DNA of 64,000 nucleotides from Hathewaya massiliensis (GCF_902143515.1 NZ_CABFVD010000001.1:558001-622000), one strand, 5' to 3'; shown: positions 24,754-35,326, counted from the stretch's first letter. Numbers and translations: made by a program. Notes: generated by a model from the letters alone, not told the origin.

Positions 24754-26748
24754 TTAATTATATATATCTGAAAACTCAACGTTTAACATATCTTTTTCTT
24801 CTTCAAAGTTAAAATTATATATAGTATTTTCTTCTTGCAAGTTATAATTAGTGCAAGGTATTTCAATAATAAATTCACTTCCAACACCATACTCACTATT
24901 TACATATACATTTCCACCATGAAGTCTAACAAATGCACCTACAACTGAAAGTCCTATACCTGTCCCCTCAGCCATTCTAGTAAAAGACCTGTCTACTCTG
25001 GTGAAAGCATCAAATATTTCTTCTTGTTTATCCTTAGGTATTCCTACGCCATTGTCTTTTACAGAAATCTTAACATTTTTTTTCTGTGCTTTTAAAGTTA
25101 CTAAAATCTCACCACCCTTAGAAGAAAATTTTATAGAATTAGATAGCAAGTTTAGCATAACCCTTTTTATTTTTTCTAAATCAAAACACATGATTTTCTC
25201 TTCTACATTCGTATCAAAAATCACAGTAATATCCTTATACTGTAGGAAATTTGCTACTGCAGTTGTAATCTCCTCTATAACTTCTACTATATTGTATGAC
25301 TTTAATTCCATAGGCATATATCCTAATTCAACTCTGCTAAGGTCTATGATGTTATTTACAAGCCTTAATATTCTATAGGAATTTTGACTAGACATACCTA
25401 TGTATTCTTTTAACTTTGTATCCTTTATTTTAGTTTCTGCTTCTTCCTCTGATAGCTTTGACATCAACTGATTTACAGAAAATATAATATTTAATGGTGT
25501 TCTTATTTCATGTGATATATTACCAAATATCTCTGATTTTATTTTATCTAACTCTCTTGCTTGTTTTAATAATAATGTTTTTTCAAGAAATTTCTTTTCA
25601 AGTCTCTCCATTCTCTTTTTTTGAGTTACATCTCTTAGAATTCCTAAAACCGCTTTATTCCCTTCATAAGTCATAGACACAGCTTTAGTTTCCAAATAAA
25701 ATATCTTCTTATCATCATTTCTCTTGGTTCTTACTACTATAGCCTCTGACTCTACTTTATTTTCTAGTTCAGTAATATTATGAATAAGTGTTTTTTTTAT
25801 TTTCTTATTTATGGATACATAGTCAAAACAACTTCTTCCTTCCACATCTTTTAATTGCTTTTTATTCACAAGGTTAAGAGCAGCTTTATTTGCATATTCA
25901 ATTCTGCCTTTTACACATATAACAACTGGATCTGGAATAAACTCCAGTACTTCCTTATACCTTTCTTCACTATTTTTAATTTCATTCTCTATAAGCTTTT
26001 TATAAGTTATATCTATACCCATTAATAACTTATAATGTTCTCCTGCTACATTAAAATTTAAAGTGCTTAAATGTAGCCATTTATATTTTTCCTGTTTATC
26101 CTTAAGCTTAATTTCCAAGTGAACCGGTTCATTTCTTTCTTCATCTTTTAAGATATTTTTTAAGTCGCTTAAATACTCCTTAGAACATAAATTGTATATT
26201 CCCTTATTATTTAATTCATCTAAAGTATACCCCATGAATTCTTCCGATGCAGAATTCATATATTTAAACTCATTATTTGAAAATGTAAAAATAAGCATAT
26301 GAAGCTTACTTGTTATCTCATCAACATGAAGCATACTATATGAATTATTGTAGTAGTTATCATAGCATTTTTCTTCTAACTTATCAAAAAAATCATTACA
26401 AGTAATAATATATTTAATTAATTTAGATTCTAATATATTTTTATTCATAAATTCATTTATTATATTTCTCTTACTAACTTTTAATAGGTGTATTAACTGT
26501 TTAAATGAAGTTTCTCTCCCATACTGCCCCAAGTATTGTAAAAGATTTTTATTAAAGAAATATTCTTCACTATCCTTAGAAAACTCATATATTTCATCTA
26601 ACAAACTATTCATCAAAAATTTTCCATCAAAGCAGGAATCCACCATAAGATTATTATCTTCATTAGAAAAAAACATGTTAAATTCCCTGTTTAAAAACAT
26701 ATCCTTATTATTCTTTAAGGCTTCCATAAAAGCATTCAATCCCCTCAC
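24754..26748 (-). CDS. PAS-domain sensor histidine kinase
   Basis: 664-residue kinase without clear membrane segments, so probably cytosolic. An N-terminal helical region of ~120 residues of unknown kind is followed by two PAS domains (about 140-260 and 265-385) with a PAC-like motif. Then come HisKA (phospho-acceptor in NISHEIRTPLN) and HATPase_c (NLLSNSIKFS, DNGVGIPKDKQ, GTGIGLSVV). No response regulator is adjacent, so it is an orphan kinase. Clostridial orphan kinases of this build often phosphorylate Spo0A, but that is only an inference. The start is uncertain: GTG as given, or the ATG 21 nt downstream. Confidence 0.88.
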   Translation of the reverse strand: MRGLNAFMEALKNNKDMFLNREFNMFFSNEDNNLMVDSCFDGKFLMNSLLDEIYEFSKDSEEYFFNKNLLQYLGQYGRETSFKQLIHLLKVSKRNIINEFMNKNILESKLIKYIITCNDFFDKLEEKCYDNYYNNSYSMLHVDEITSKLHMLIFTFSNNEFKYMNSASEEFMGYTLDELNNKGIYNLCSKEYLSDLKNILKDEERNEPVHLEIKLKDKQEKYKWLHLSTLNFNVAGEHYKLLMGIDITYKKLIENEIKNSEERYKEVLEFIPDPVVICVKGRIEYANKAALNLVNKKQLKDVEGRSCFDYVSINKKIKKTLIHNITELENKVESEAIVVRTKRNDDKKIFYLETKAVSMTYEGNKAVLGILRDVTQKKRMERLEKKFLEKTLLLKQARELDKIKSEIFGNISHEIRTPLNIIFSVNQLMSKLSEEEAETKIKDTKLKEYIGMSSQNSYRILRLVNNIIDLSRVELGYMPMELKSYNIVEVIEEITTAVANFLQYKDITVIFDTNVEEKIMCFDLEKIKRVMLNLLSNSIKFSSKGGEILVTLKAQKKNVKISVKDNGVGIPKDKQEEIFDAFTRVDRSFTRMAEGTGIGLSVVGAFVRLHGGNVYVNSEYGVGSEFIIEIPCTNYNLQEENTIYNFNFEEEKDMLNVEFSDIYN

Positions 26749-26820
26749 CCTTTATACACTATTATACATATACCATTATATTATATTATTTTTTACCAAA
26801 GTAGTAAAGATTAGAAATAG

Positions 26821-26879
26821 AAAAACCTCGAAAAAAGCACCTATACTTATTAAAATAGTACTTTTATTTCAAGGTTTTT
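26821..26879 (-). terminator. Terminator after the yitT-like gene
   Basis: AAAAACCTCGAAAAAAG pairs with CTTTTATTTCAAGGTTTTT around a ~22-nt loop, and continues as a T-rich stretch on the minus strand. Confidence 0.6.
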
Positions 26880-26974
26880 CATTTTTTTCATTTAATTTAA
26901 TATATCTTCTTAATATACTAATCATAAGCACATTATTTAAACTAGAAAATTTTATTTATGTATAAATTCTAACC

Positions 26975-27850
26975 CTACAATTCCATAAACCCTTCACCTA
27001 AAACTTCTCTAACATCACTTACTGTAATAAATGCTTTTGGATCAATTTCCTTTACTATTTTCCTTAAAGAAAATATTTGTTTTTGAGATACAACTATAAA
27101 AAGCATATTACGTTCAACTTTAGTATAAACTCCACTCCCCTTAATAATTGTAGAGCCCCTTTTAATTTTACTAGCCACTGCTTCAGCTATTTCTAAAGAA
27201 TGATCTGATATAACTAAAGTTGCTTTAGAAAAATTCATTCCCTCAAGCATTGTGGATATCACCTTAGATACTACATAGACAGAAACTAAGGCATACATCG
27301 CTTTTTCAAATCCAAAAACTAAAGCACCTATTAATATTATAGTTGAATCTATAAATAACATTATCTTTGATATGCTGATATTAGGAATTTTATAATTAAT
27401 AATGGTAGCTGCCATATCTGAGCCGCCTGTGCTAGCAGAGGCTCTAAGAACAAGTCCTACTCCAACTCCTATAGATATTGCCCCATAAATACAAGAAAGA
27501 AATAAATTTTCATGAGGTAATATTTTAGGTATAAGTTGTGTATACCATAGAGCAAATGAAAAATATAGAGCAGCAAACATGGATTTAGCCCCAAACTTAA
27601 ATCCCCTTTGCTTAATGCTTATTAAAAATAATGGCAAATTAACAATAATGTTACTCAGCCAAAGAGGAATTCCAAAACCAATTACACTTTTTGTAATATA
27701 CTCTATAACAATAGCAAGGCCCGCTAAGCCTCCAATTACTAGGTTAGATGGAAGCAAAAATTGGTTTACCCCAAATGAAGCTATACTAACCCCTAACATA
27801 ATCAGCAAATAATCCATATACTTTCTTTTGGTAAGATTATTATAGTTCAA
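26975..27850 (-). CDS. YitT-family membrane protein (DUF161/DUF2179)
   Basis: 291 residues. Five to six membrane helices form the YitT_membrane domain (GVSIASFGVNQFLLPSNLVIGGLAGLA; RASASTGGSDMAATI). A cytosolic DUF2179 domain occupies the last ~80 residues (KRGSTIIKGSGVYTK...REVLGEGF). The family's function is unknown; DUF2179 has a ligand-binding (ACT/GlnB-like) fold in some members. The start is TTG behind GGAGGGG. It is a single-gene unit. Confidence 0.92.
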   Translation of the reverse strand: MNYNNLTKRKYMDYLLIMLGVSIASFGVNQFLLPSNLVIGGLAGLAIVIEYITKSVIGFGIPLWLSNIIVNLPLFLISIKQRGFKFGAKSMFAALYFSFALWYTQLIPKILPHENLFLSCIYGAISIGVGVGLVLRASASTGGSDMAATIINYKIPNISISKIMLFIDSTIILIGALVFGFEKAMYALVSVYVVSKVISTMLEGMNFSKATLVISDHSLEIAEAVASKIKRGSTIIKGSGVYTKVERNMLFIVVSQKQIFSLRKIVKEIDPKAFITVSDVREVLGEGFMEL

Positions 27851-28033
27851 AAGTATCCCCTCCTAAATTTTTATGCACTAAATTATAAATTCATTATTTC
27901 ATATGATATTCTAACACCTATTTTAATCAAAAACAACCGTACAGAGCCCTTAGTTTTATGTAGAATTTTAAACTACTCTTAAAACTTAATCATTATCTTG
28001 TGAAAATAGCCACACAATAAATATGCACGCAAA

Positions 28034-28066
28034 AACAAGGGATACCTTGTATGTGTACCCCTTGTT
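28034..28066 (-). terminator. Terminator after the P5C dehydrogenase gene
   Basis: AACAAGGGATACC / GTACCCCTTGTT stem (two mismatches) with an 8-nt loop, then TTTTTG on the minus strand, 28 nt after the stop. Confidence 0.75.
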
Positions 28067-28093
28067 AGATATACTCTTATTAAATATATATTA

Positions 28094-29641
28094 TTAGAAT
28101 ATTTCCCCAATAGTTTTTGCTTGTAAGAATAATAATAAGTAGTCAGCTCCACCTGCTTTAGAGTCTGTTCCTGACATATTAAATCCACCAAATGGCTCAA
28201 CCCCAACAAGAGCCCCTGTGCATTTTCTATTAATATAAAGATTACCAGCATGTAATTCTCTCTTAGCAACTTCTATCTTAGATCTGTTCTTAGAGAAGCA
28301 TGCTCCTGTTAATCCATAAACCGTTCCATTAGCTATAGCAATACCATCTTCGAAATCTTTAGCCTTAATAATAGCAACTACAGGTCCAAATATTTCTTCT
28401 TGAGCTATTCTAGCATTTCTATCTACATCAGCTATAACTGTTGGAGCTATGAAATATCCGTTTTCCCCAGCTTTTTCTCCACCAGATAAAAGTCTTCCTT
28501 CACCTTTTCCTATTTCAATATATTCTAAAATTTTGTTATAAGCTTTGTCATCTATAACTGGAGATACATTTACACCGTATTCTCTAGCTGGACCTACTTT
28601 TAATTTCTTTGTCTCTTCAGCAACTTTAGCTACAACTTCATCATATACATCTTCTACTATGATAGCTCTTGAACAAGCTGAACATTTTTGTCCTTGAAAA
28701 CCAAATGCTGAAGCTACAATAGCTTTAGCTGCTGCATCCAAATCTGCTTCGCTATCAACTAATATAAAATCTTTTCCGCCCATTTCAGCTACAACACGTT
28801 TTATCCACTTTTGCCCTGGAGCTACATCTGCAGCCATTTTATTAATTCTTAATCCAACTTCTTTAGATCCTGTAAAGTTTATAAATCTAATTTGTGGATG
28901 AGCAGTTAAATAATCCCCAACAGCTCCTCCTGGTCCTGGTAAGAAGTTAACAACACCCTTTGGTAATCTGATTTCTTCTAGAACTTCCATGAATTTTCCA
29001 GCTATTAATGGTGTTGTGCTAGCAGGTTTCATAATAACAGTATTACCTGCTACTATAGCTGCTGCAGTCATACCAACTAAAATTGCAAGTGGGAAGTTCC
29101 ATGGTGCAACTACTAGTCCTACCCCAAGAGGTATGTATCTACATTCATTTAATTCGTTAGGAATAGGAGTTATTTCCATTCCTTTAGCATACTTAAGCAT
29201 TTGTCTTCCATAATACTCTAAGAAATCAATTGCTTCTGCAGTATCAGCATCAGCTTCTGCCCAGATCTTACCTGCTTCTTCAACAAGTAGTGCTGAGAAT
29301 TCATGTTTACGACGTCTTATAATTGCTGCAGCATTAAATAAATAGTTAGCTCTTTCTGAAGGACAAACATTTTTCCAAGATTCAAATGCAGTTGTAGCAG
29401 CTTGAACAGCCTTTTCTGCAAGCTCAGTAGTTGCTTTTGCAGTTGTTCCAAGTACTTCGTTAAAATTAGATGGATTCTTAGATACTATTTTCTCTTCTGT
29501 ATCAATCTTTTCTCCATTTATAACAAGTGGATAGTGTTTCCCTTTTTCACTATCAATTAGCTTTAAAGCTTCTAACATTGCTTTTTGATTTTCTTCTAAA
29601 GCAAAATTAGTAAACGGTTCATTTTTGTAAGGCATTAACAT
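28094..29641 (-). CDS. rocA: L-glutamate gamma-semialdehyde (P5C) dehydrogenase, RocA type
   Basis: Oxidises P5C/glutamate semialdehyde to glutamate with NAD. ALDH motifs are complete: [26 protein letters not shown], the catalytic Glu in VVAEMGGKD and the catalytic Cys in GQKCSACSR. Length (515 residues) and the phrase [14 protein letters not shown] fit the RocA/PruA group rather than generic ALDH. I start at the ATG 8 nt after GGGGG; an ATG 15 nt upstream has no ribosome site. Together with hypD/proC it lets P5C go either to proline (reduced) or glutamate (oxidised). A proline dehydrogenase is not in the window. Confidence 0.9.
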   Translation of the reverse strand: MLMPYKNEPFTNFALEENQKAMLEALKLIDSEKGKHYPLVINGEKIDTEEKIVSKNPSNFNEVLGTTAKATTELAEKAVQAATTAFESWKNVCPSERANYLFNAAAIIRRRKHEFSALLVEEAGKIWAEADADTAEAIDFLEYYGRQMLKYAKGMEITPIPNELNECRYIPLGVGLVVAPWNFPLAILVGMTAAAIVAGNTVIMKPASTTPLIAGKFMEVLEEIRLPKGVVNFLPGPGGAVGDYLTAHPQIRFINFTGSKEVGLRINKMAADVAPGQKWIKRVVAEMGGKDFILVDSEADLDAAAKAIVASAFGFQGQKCSACSRAIIVEDVYDEVVAKVAEETKKLKVGPAREYGVNVSPVIDDKAYNKILEYIEIGKGEGRLLSGGEKAGENGYFIAPTVIADVDRNARIAQEEIFGPVVAIIKAKDFEDGIAIANGTVYGLTGACFSKNRSKIEVAKRELHAGNLYINRKCTGALVGVEPFGGFNMSGTDSKAGGADYLLLFLQAKTIGEIF

Positions 29642-29699
29642 TCCATATTCCCCCATTCAACATTTTGTAAATTTTACCCCGTATAAATTAAATAATAAA

Positions 29700-29765
29700 T
29701 TTTATTAAAGAGAGTTCTTAGCTTTAGAGGAAATCTTTGCTCCTCTGAAGTTTAGAAATCTTTTT
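29700..29765. repeat. Dispersed intergenic repeat, partial copy B
   Basis: AGAGAGTTCTTAGCTTTAGA...CTCCTCTGAAGTTTAGAA matches the first half of copy A (13253). It lies 44 nt before the rocA transcription unit. The rest of the 29766-30235 gap is AT-rich; apart from the terminator at 30072 nothing was recognised. Confidence 0.45.
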
Positions 29766-30071
29766 TCATAAACATGAACATTTTTTCATTGATTAAAGAT
29801 AATATCCATTGTAGTAACCAATAACAATCAGTTACTTATGAATTTAAATATAGTATATTATATTTATACTTAATAATCAACTAAAATCTATGATTCCCCA
29901 TGTTAAGCTTAAGACAAAGCCACCCTCCTTAAGACCCCTTATTTTTCCTTAATTTTTATATTAACCCATATAATATTATATAAAAACCACATAGTAAAGG
30001 TTCTCTATTTCTTATATTCCCTGTATTTTTTCATTTATCTTAAATTTTTTTTCACATATAATAAATGCAGA

Positions 30072-30107
30072 AAAGTGGCTAAGTTCTAAAAAAAACTTAA
30101 CCACTTT
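30072..30107 (-). terminator. Terminator downstream of the APC permease
   Basis: AAAGTGG-TAAGTT / AACTTA-CCACTTT interrupted 12-bp stem with an A-rich loop. It lies 130 nt after the permease stop. Confidence 0.6.
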
Positions 30108-30235
30108 GTTAAAAACCTTAATAAGTTTATATAAATTTAACTATTTTTAAATACTTTTAACACTATAAATTTATTTAATTTAGTTTTAAACTAACTAATT
30201 TCATATTTTAATCCTTATTATATAGGTCATATATT

Positions 30236-31642
30236 CTACATACTAATTTTTCCCGTTACTAAAAATCCTATCATTGCAACAGCTATAATTGTTATTAGAG
30301 CCATAGCAATCTTATCACTACTACTAATCTCCTTATTATTTTCCTTCATAGATCTTATATATACATATATACCAACAGCATATAAAATAATAGTAAGTCC
30401 TAAATAAGTAATTCCTATAGCATAAATAACATAGATTGTATATATTGTTGCTATTATAGATACAAATTTATCAGCACTAGTGAAGCCTTCTGTAAAAGAA
30501 ACCTTTAGCCCATATATTGCAGAAAAAAAGTATGGAATTACTATAGAAGTTGTAGCGATACTGTATATAACAAAATAAGCTTTTTGAAAGGAACTAGATA
30601 ATAATGCAAGTAAAAACACTTGAGTACATAAAGTTGTTACTATAAGTGAATTTTTAGGGGTTCCATTATTATTTAACTTTCTAAACCATTTTGGCATACT
30701 TCCACCCTTTGCAACTAAATAAGGAATTTCAGCTGCAAGCATAACCCAACTAATAAAAGCCCCTATAAGAGACACTATTAAGCCTAATTTTGCAATAATA
30801 GCACCAGATGATCCAATCATTGTGTGCCCTAAAAGAGATGCAAAAGGAGTAACTGATTCCCCTAATTCTTTAGGTGTAACAACTCCCATAGCTATTATGC
30901 TAACAAACATATATACAATTAATGTAGTAATTAGACTAATTATAATTGCCTTTCCTACTATTTTTTGTGATTTTGCTCTCTCAGATAAAACAGCTGCTGC
31001 TTCTACTCCTACAAAGCTCCACAATATAGTGCCCATAGATTTACTAATCTGAGATAATATATTAGTAGCTTCTCCTGTTGATGCTAATACAGTAGTTGGT
31101 TTAGGAACAAAAAATATTTCACTTTTAAATACAAATATACCTAGTATAATAGCTAAAAATATAGGAATTAACTTTGCTACAGTTACTATGGAACTAATAA
31201 TACTAGTATTTCTAGTACCCCTTATTTGAATAAAATATACAATCCATAAAAATGCACTTCCTAATATAAAAGAACTTAAAGAACTAAGTCCTCCTATTAA
31301 ATCGCCTATAGTTTTAAATAACAATACGATAAAAGCAACATTACCAAGCCAAGCACTTATCCAGTATCCCCAAGCAGAATTAAATCCAGCAAAATCACCA
31401 AAACCAGCTTTTGCATAAGTATATATACCTCCAGTAAGTTCTGGTTTTTTATTTGCCAGCATATTAAAAACAAGAGCAAGGCCTATAACACCAATTCCTC
31501 CAATAACCCATGCAAATACAACTACTTGAGGATTAGCTACCCGTATTAAATCTGTAGGACTGTTAAAAATACCTCCACCTATCATGGATCCTATACCAAT
31601 TAAGACTAACATCCATAATCCTAACTTATCTCTCTTTGCCAT
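30236..31642 (-). CDS. APC-superfamily amino-acid permease (basic amino acid antiporter-like)
   Basis: 468 residues with about 12-13 membrane helices. The APC signature GIGSMIGGGIFNSPTDL in the first helix and the GIYTYAKAGFGDFAGFNSAWGYW loop resemble the arginine:ornithine / basic amino acid antiporter (ArcD/LysP-like APA) group. The substrate is therefore likely a cationic amino acid, but this is only by resemblance. AGGAGAGG precedes the ATG. It lies divergent from pgcA and in the same direction as rocA, 580 bp upstream of it and separated by a terminator. Confidence 0.88.
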   Translation of the reverse strand: MAKRDKLGLWMLVLIGIGSMIGGGIFNSPTDLIRVANPQVVVFAWVIGGIGVIGLALVFNMLANKKPELTGGIYTYAKAGFGDFAGFNSAWGYWISAWLGNVAFIVLLFKTIGDLIGGLSSLSSFILGSAFLWIVYFIQIRGTRNTSIISSIVTVAKLIPIFLAIILGIFVFKSEIFFVPKPTTVLASTGEATNILSQISKSMGTILWSFVGVEAAAVLSERAKSQKIVGKAIIISLITTLIVYMFVSIIAMGVVTPKELGESVTPFASLLGHTMIGSSGAIIAKLGLIVSLIGAFISWVMLAAEIPYLVAKGGSMPKWFRKLNNNGTPKNSLIVTTLCTQVFLLALLSSSFQKAYFVIYSIATTSIVIPYFFSAIYGLKVSFTEGFTSADKFVSIIATIYTIYVIYAIGITYLGLTIILYAVGIYVYIRSMKENNKEISSSDKIAMALITIIAVAMIGFLVTGKISM

Positions 31643-31825
31643 ATGCCTCTCCTTTTCTTTTGTATAAATTTCTTCAAATTCTCATGTTCAACTGTAATGA
31701 CTTTTAACTCTAATATTATTGTTTACATATATATGCTTATTATTTATAGATTTTAAATCTAATTATGTTAAATCACTGTTTTTAATATAACTTTATCCAT
31801 TATATTAAGATTAACTACTTAAATT

Positions 31826-31920
31826 TGTTTAAATTACTTTAAACTAGTTGCAATTGGTTTAAATTCTGTGTATTACGTTTAACTATTTAAGTTTATTTAG
31901 GTTTATTTAAATTAATTCAA
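31826..31920. repeat. Cluster of TTTAAA-type motifs between permease and pgcA
   Basis: In the 420-bp divergent gap, GTTTAAATTAC, TTTAAACT, GTTTAAATTC, GTTTAACTATTTAAG, GTTTATTTAG and GTTTATTTAAATTAA follow at short spacing. They may be repeated binding sites or simple AT-rich drift. No other feature is seen in this gap. Confidence 0.35.
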
Positions 31921-32062
31921 ATATGTAATTATATGGATTTAGCTTAATATATACTAAAGTATAGGTATAAAATTACTTTCATTTCAAAGACTAATATAAT
32001 AAAATAGACTTATACTGTTTTACAGTTATCCTTTTAAAAATTATAGCAAGGGAGTGAAATAC

Positions 32063-33790
32063 ATGGATTACAAAAATATGTATAACAATTGGTTAAACAA
32101 TCCATATATTGATGAAAGCACAAAAGAAGAATTAAAAGCTTTAAAGGATGAAAAAGAAATCGAAGACAGATTTTATAAGGAATTAGAATTTGGTACTGGT
32201 GGACTTAGAGGAAAACTTGGTGCTGGAACAAATAGAATGAATATATATAATATAGCTAAAGTTACACAAGGATTAGCTTCATTTATATGTGAAAATGGTG
32301 AAGAAGCAAAAAATAGAGGCGTTGCTATTGCATACGATTGCAGACATTTCTCAAAAGAATTTGCTAAAACCGCAGCCTTAGTTTTATGTGCTAATGGTAT
32401 AAAAGCATATTTATTTGAAGAATTAAGACCAACTCCAGAACTTTCATTTACAGTAAGACACCTAAATACAATTGCAGGTATAGTAGTTACTGCAAGCCAT
32501 AATCCTAAAGATTATAATGGTTATAAGGTTTATTGGGAAGATGGTGCACAGGTTTTATCTGAAATTGCAGACCCTATATTAGAAAATATACTTAAAATAA
32601 AAGACTTTGAAGAAGTTAAAAAAATAGAAGAAAAAGAAGCCTTAGAAAGTGGATTACTTACCATAATAGGTGAAGAAATTGATGACATCTATATATCAAA
32701 GGTTAAGGCTGTTGCCCTAAGAGATAGTGAAGATGAAATTGATAAAAATATAAAAATAGTATACACACCTCTTAACGGAACAGGAAATAAACCTGTAAGA
32801 AGAGTTTTAAGCGAAAGAGGATTTACTAACATAACAGTAGTACCAGAGCAAGAAAACCCTGATCCAGACTTCACTACAGTAGGTTATCCAAACCCTGAGG
32901 ATACTAAAGCATTTAAATATTCAGAAACACTAGGAAAGAAAATAGGTGCTGAACTACTTATAGCTACAGATCCTGATTGTGATAGACTTGCTATAGAAGT
33001 TAAAGATTCTAAAGGTGAATATGTTCCATTTAACGGAAACCAAACAGGAGCTATACTTATAAATTATATTGTAAGCAGTATGGCAGAAAAGGGTAAGCTT
33101 CCAGAAGGCGCTGCTATAGTTAAATCCATAGTTACAGGAGACTTAGGAAAAACCATAGCAAAATCTTTTGGTGTAGAAACTTATGAAGCACTAACAGGAT
33201 TTAAAAACATTTGTGGACAAATACCAATGTTAGAAAAGAACAATAAGAAATTTATATTTGGCTATGAAGAAAGTATAGGATATGTAGCTGATACTTTCGT
33301 AAGAGATAAAGATGGAGTTATGTCAGCAATGTTCCTTTGCGAGGCTGCTGCTTACTACAAAAAACAAGGCAAATCCCTAATAGATGTTTTAAACGAAATA
33401 TACGAAAAACACGGATACTATAGAGAAAAACAAATTTCTCTAGTATTAGAGGGTATAGAAGGTAAAGAAAGAATAGAAAGAATGATGGCAGGATACAGAA
33501 AAGATTTCCCTAAAGTTATTGGAAATGCAAACTTAGTTAAATACACTGACTATAAAGTAGGAAAATCCTTTGATTTACTTACAAACAAAGATAGTTTAAG
33601 TGAAATACCAACTTCAAATGTGTTAAAATTCTTCCTAGATGACGAAAGCTGGTATGCTGTAAGACCATCTGGTACAGAGCCAAAAATTAAACTTTACCTA
33701 TACTCAAAAGGTTCAAGTTTAAAAGAATCAGATGAAAAAATTGCTATGATGGAAGAAGTAGTTTTAGGCAAATTAAATTCCATAGAATAA
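32063..33790 (+). CDS. pgcA: Phosphoglucomutase/phosphomannomutase (alpha-D-phosphohexomutase)
   Basis: Interconverts hexose 1- and 6-phosphates. 575 residues, the long PgcA/PgmB-like form. The catalytic phosphoserine loop is TASHNPKDYNGYKVYW, the metal loop DPDCDRLAIEV, the sugar-binding loop GYEESIGYV, and the phosphate-binding loop RPSGTEPKIKLY. The start is the ATG 8 nt after GGGAG; a GTG 9 nt upstream overlaps that site. Single-gene unit; its product could feed surface polysaccharide synthesis. Confidence 0.95.
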   Translation: MDYKNMYNNWLNNPYIDESTKEELKALKDEKEIEDRFYKELEFGTGGLRGKLGAGTNRMNIYNIAKVTQGLASFICENGEEAKNRGVAIAYDCRHFSKEFAKTAALVLCANGIKAYLFEELRPTPELSFTVRHLNTIAGIVVTASHNPKDYNGYKVYWEDGAQVLSEIADPILENILKIKDFEEVKKIEEKEALESGLLTIIGEEIDDIYISKVKAVALRDSEDEIDKNIKIVYTPLNGTGNKPVRRVLSERGFTNITVVPEQENPDPDFTTVGYPNPEDTKAFKYSETLGKKIGAELLIATDPDCDRLAIEVKDSKGEYVPFNGNQTGAILINYIVSSMAEKGKLPEGAAIVKSIVTGDLGKTIAKSFGVETYEALTGFKNICGQIPMLEKNNKKFIFGYEESIGYVADTFVRDKDGVMSAMFLCEAAAYYKKQGKSLIDVLNEIYEKHGYYREKQISLVLEGIEGKERIERMMAGYRKDFPKVIGNANLVKYTDYKVGKSFDLLTNKDSLSEIPTSNVLKFFLDDESWYAVRPSGTEPKIKLYLYSKGSSLKESDEKIAMMEEVVLGKLNSIE

Positions 33791-33827
33791 TTGTTTATAC
33801 GAGCAATTGTTTATAACAAATATTACT

Positions 33828-33858
33828 AAAATATGGTGCATTCATTGTGCCATATTTT
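33828..33858 (+). terminator. Terminator after pgcA
   Basis: AAAATATGG / CCATATTTT stem (extended by GCA/TG pairs) 38 nt after the pgcA stop, then ACTTTCTC. Confidence 0.7.
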
Positions 33859-33903
33859 ACTTTCTCTTCAGAAAATATTAAGATAATTCAGACTCTATTT
33901 TCA

Positions 33904-33958
33904 TTGATTTTTACATAAGAATAATCTTATAATAAATATATTCAATCAACTGGTTGAT
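33904..33958 (+). promoter_or_regulatory. Promoter and palindromic operator of the RND pump operon
   Basis: TTGATT (33904-33909), 18 nt, TATAAT (33928-33933). Eleven bases further, an inverted repeat ATCAAC-TG-GTTGAT (33945-33958) covers the expected start region. This arrangement suits a TetR/MarR-type repressor, but no such gene is next to the pump. Confidence 0.6.
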
Positions 33959-33994
33959 CAAATACGCTAATTTAATTGTGAAAGGGGTTTAATT

Positions 33995-35326
33995 ATGAAG
34001 TCCAATGGTAAAAATAGCTTTATATATGTAATTTTAATATCAAGCATTATATGTTTCTTTCCTTTTTTATCTGGATGTTCCACAAAGAAATCCAGTGCGG
34101 ATAAAACAGCGGAAAGTGAAAGCTTAATTCCTGTTGAAACTGCAAAGGCTTCTTTAAAGGATATTAATGTTACTAAAAACTATGGTGGCAATTTAAAGCC
34201 TGTGCAAGAGATTCCCGTTCTCCCTAAAATACCTTCAAAGGTAAAGAAAATTCATGTTAAGGTGGGAGATAAGGTTAGCAAGGACTCTCTTCTTATAGAA
34301 TTAGACCCTAGTGATGTAACTCCTCAAATTAAACAAGGAGAAGTTGCCTATAATTCTGCAAAGGCAACTGTAGATTCTACTTTAAAAAAGATAGCTACTT
34401 TAAAAGAACAGAAAAAAACACTCACCTCCCAAATTTCCACTTTAAAAAATGCCCTATCAAAGATAGAAGGAAATAAGGGAGGTATAGATAAAGAACTTTT
34501 ATCTCTTCAAAATAAAGTAGAAAATGGCACCCTATCTCCTGTAGACTTTGAAACCATTAAAAAATCACTAAATGAAAACTCTATTAAACTAGCTTCTGAG
34601 TATGCAAACTTAAAAGCAAAAGAAAAGGCATTAAGTGAAGGATTAATTAAAATAGAAGGTGCCCTAGCTTCTATGCCTACAGATGAGACCGTTTTAAATG
34701 CACAATTAAATCAAGCTTCTGTAGGTCTTGAAAATGCAAAAACTGCCTTAGAAAATTTCAAACTAAAGTCCCCTATTAATGGTATTGTATCTAATGTTAA
34801 TACTGTAGAAGGCTCCATGGCAGCTGCTCAAATGCCTCCTATAACTATTATAGACCACTCATCACTTTTGCTAGATATAAATCTTTCAGAAAAAGACGTA
34901 AAAAAAGTATCTAAGGGCCAAAGTGTAACTATTACAACTTCTTCTGAATCTAAAGATAATATTATAGGTACTATAGAATCTGTATCTCCAACTATAGATA
35001 ATAGAACTTTAAGTTACCCATGTAAAATTAAAATCTCTAATAATAATTTAAAACCAGGCACCTTTGCAAGTGCAAAAATAGTAACGGAAAGCAAGAAAAA
35101 TACCCTCTCTGTTCCTCGTGATGCTGTAATTCATGATGAAAATGGTTATTTTCTATTTACCACAGATGATAAAACAGTGAAAAAAATATTAGTAGAAACT
35201 GGCCTTCAAGATGAAGAAAATATAGAAATTCTATCTGGTATTTCAGAAGGCACTAAAGTTATTACTAAAGGTGTTGAATACTTAAAAGAAGGAGACAAAA
35301 TAAAAGTCATTAGAGGTGATAAATAA
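33995..35326 (+). CDS. RND efflux pump membrane-fusion (adaptor) lipoprotein
   Basis: HlyD/AcrA-like adaptor, 443 residues. A signal peptide ends in the lipobox LSGC, so the protein is lipid-anchored outside the membrane. The order is a half-motif lipoyl domain (VKKIHVKVGDKVSKDS), a helical hairpin/coiled coil (about 110-235), a second lipoyl half (FKLKSPINGIVSNV), beta-barrel and membrane-proximal domain. AAAGGGG is at the start. It overlaps the pump gene by one base (TAATG). Confidence 0.9.
   Translation: MKSNGKNSFIYVILISSIICFFPFLSGCSTKKSSADKTAESESLIPVETAKASLKDINVTKNYGGNLKPVQEIPVLPKIPSKVKKIHVKVGDKVSKDSLLIELDPSDVTPQIKQGEVAYNSAKATVDSTLKKIATLKEQKKTLTSQISTLKNALSKIEGNKGGIDKELLSLQNKVENGTLSPVDFETIKKSLNENSIKLASEYANLKAKEKALSEGLIKIEGALASMPTDETVLNAQLNQASVGLENAKTALENFKLKSPINGIVSNVNTVEGSMAAAQMPPITIIDHSSLLLDINLSEKDVKKVSKGQSVTITTSSESKDNIIGTIESVSPTIDNRTLSYPCKIKISNNNLKPGTFASAKIVTESKKNTLSVPRDAVIHDENGYFLFTTDDKTVKKILVETGLQDEENIEILSGISEGTKVITKGVEYLKEGDKIKVIRGDK

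Noticed and set aside
28094-28269. Open frame in another minus-strand frame over the end of rocA (27979-28269)
   Set aside because: Overlaps well-conserved rocA coding sequence and a terminator, with no ribosome site.
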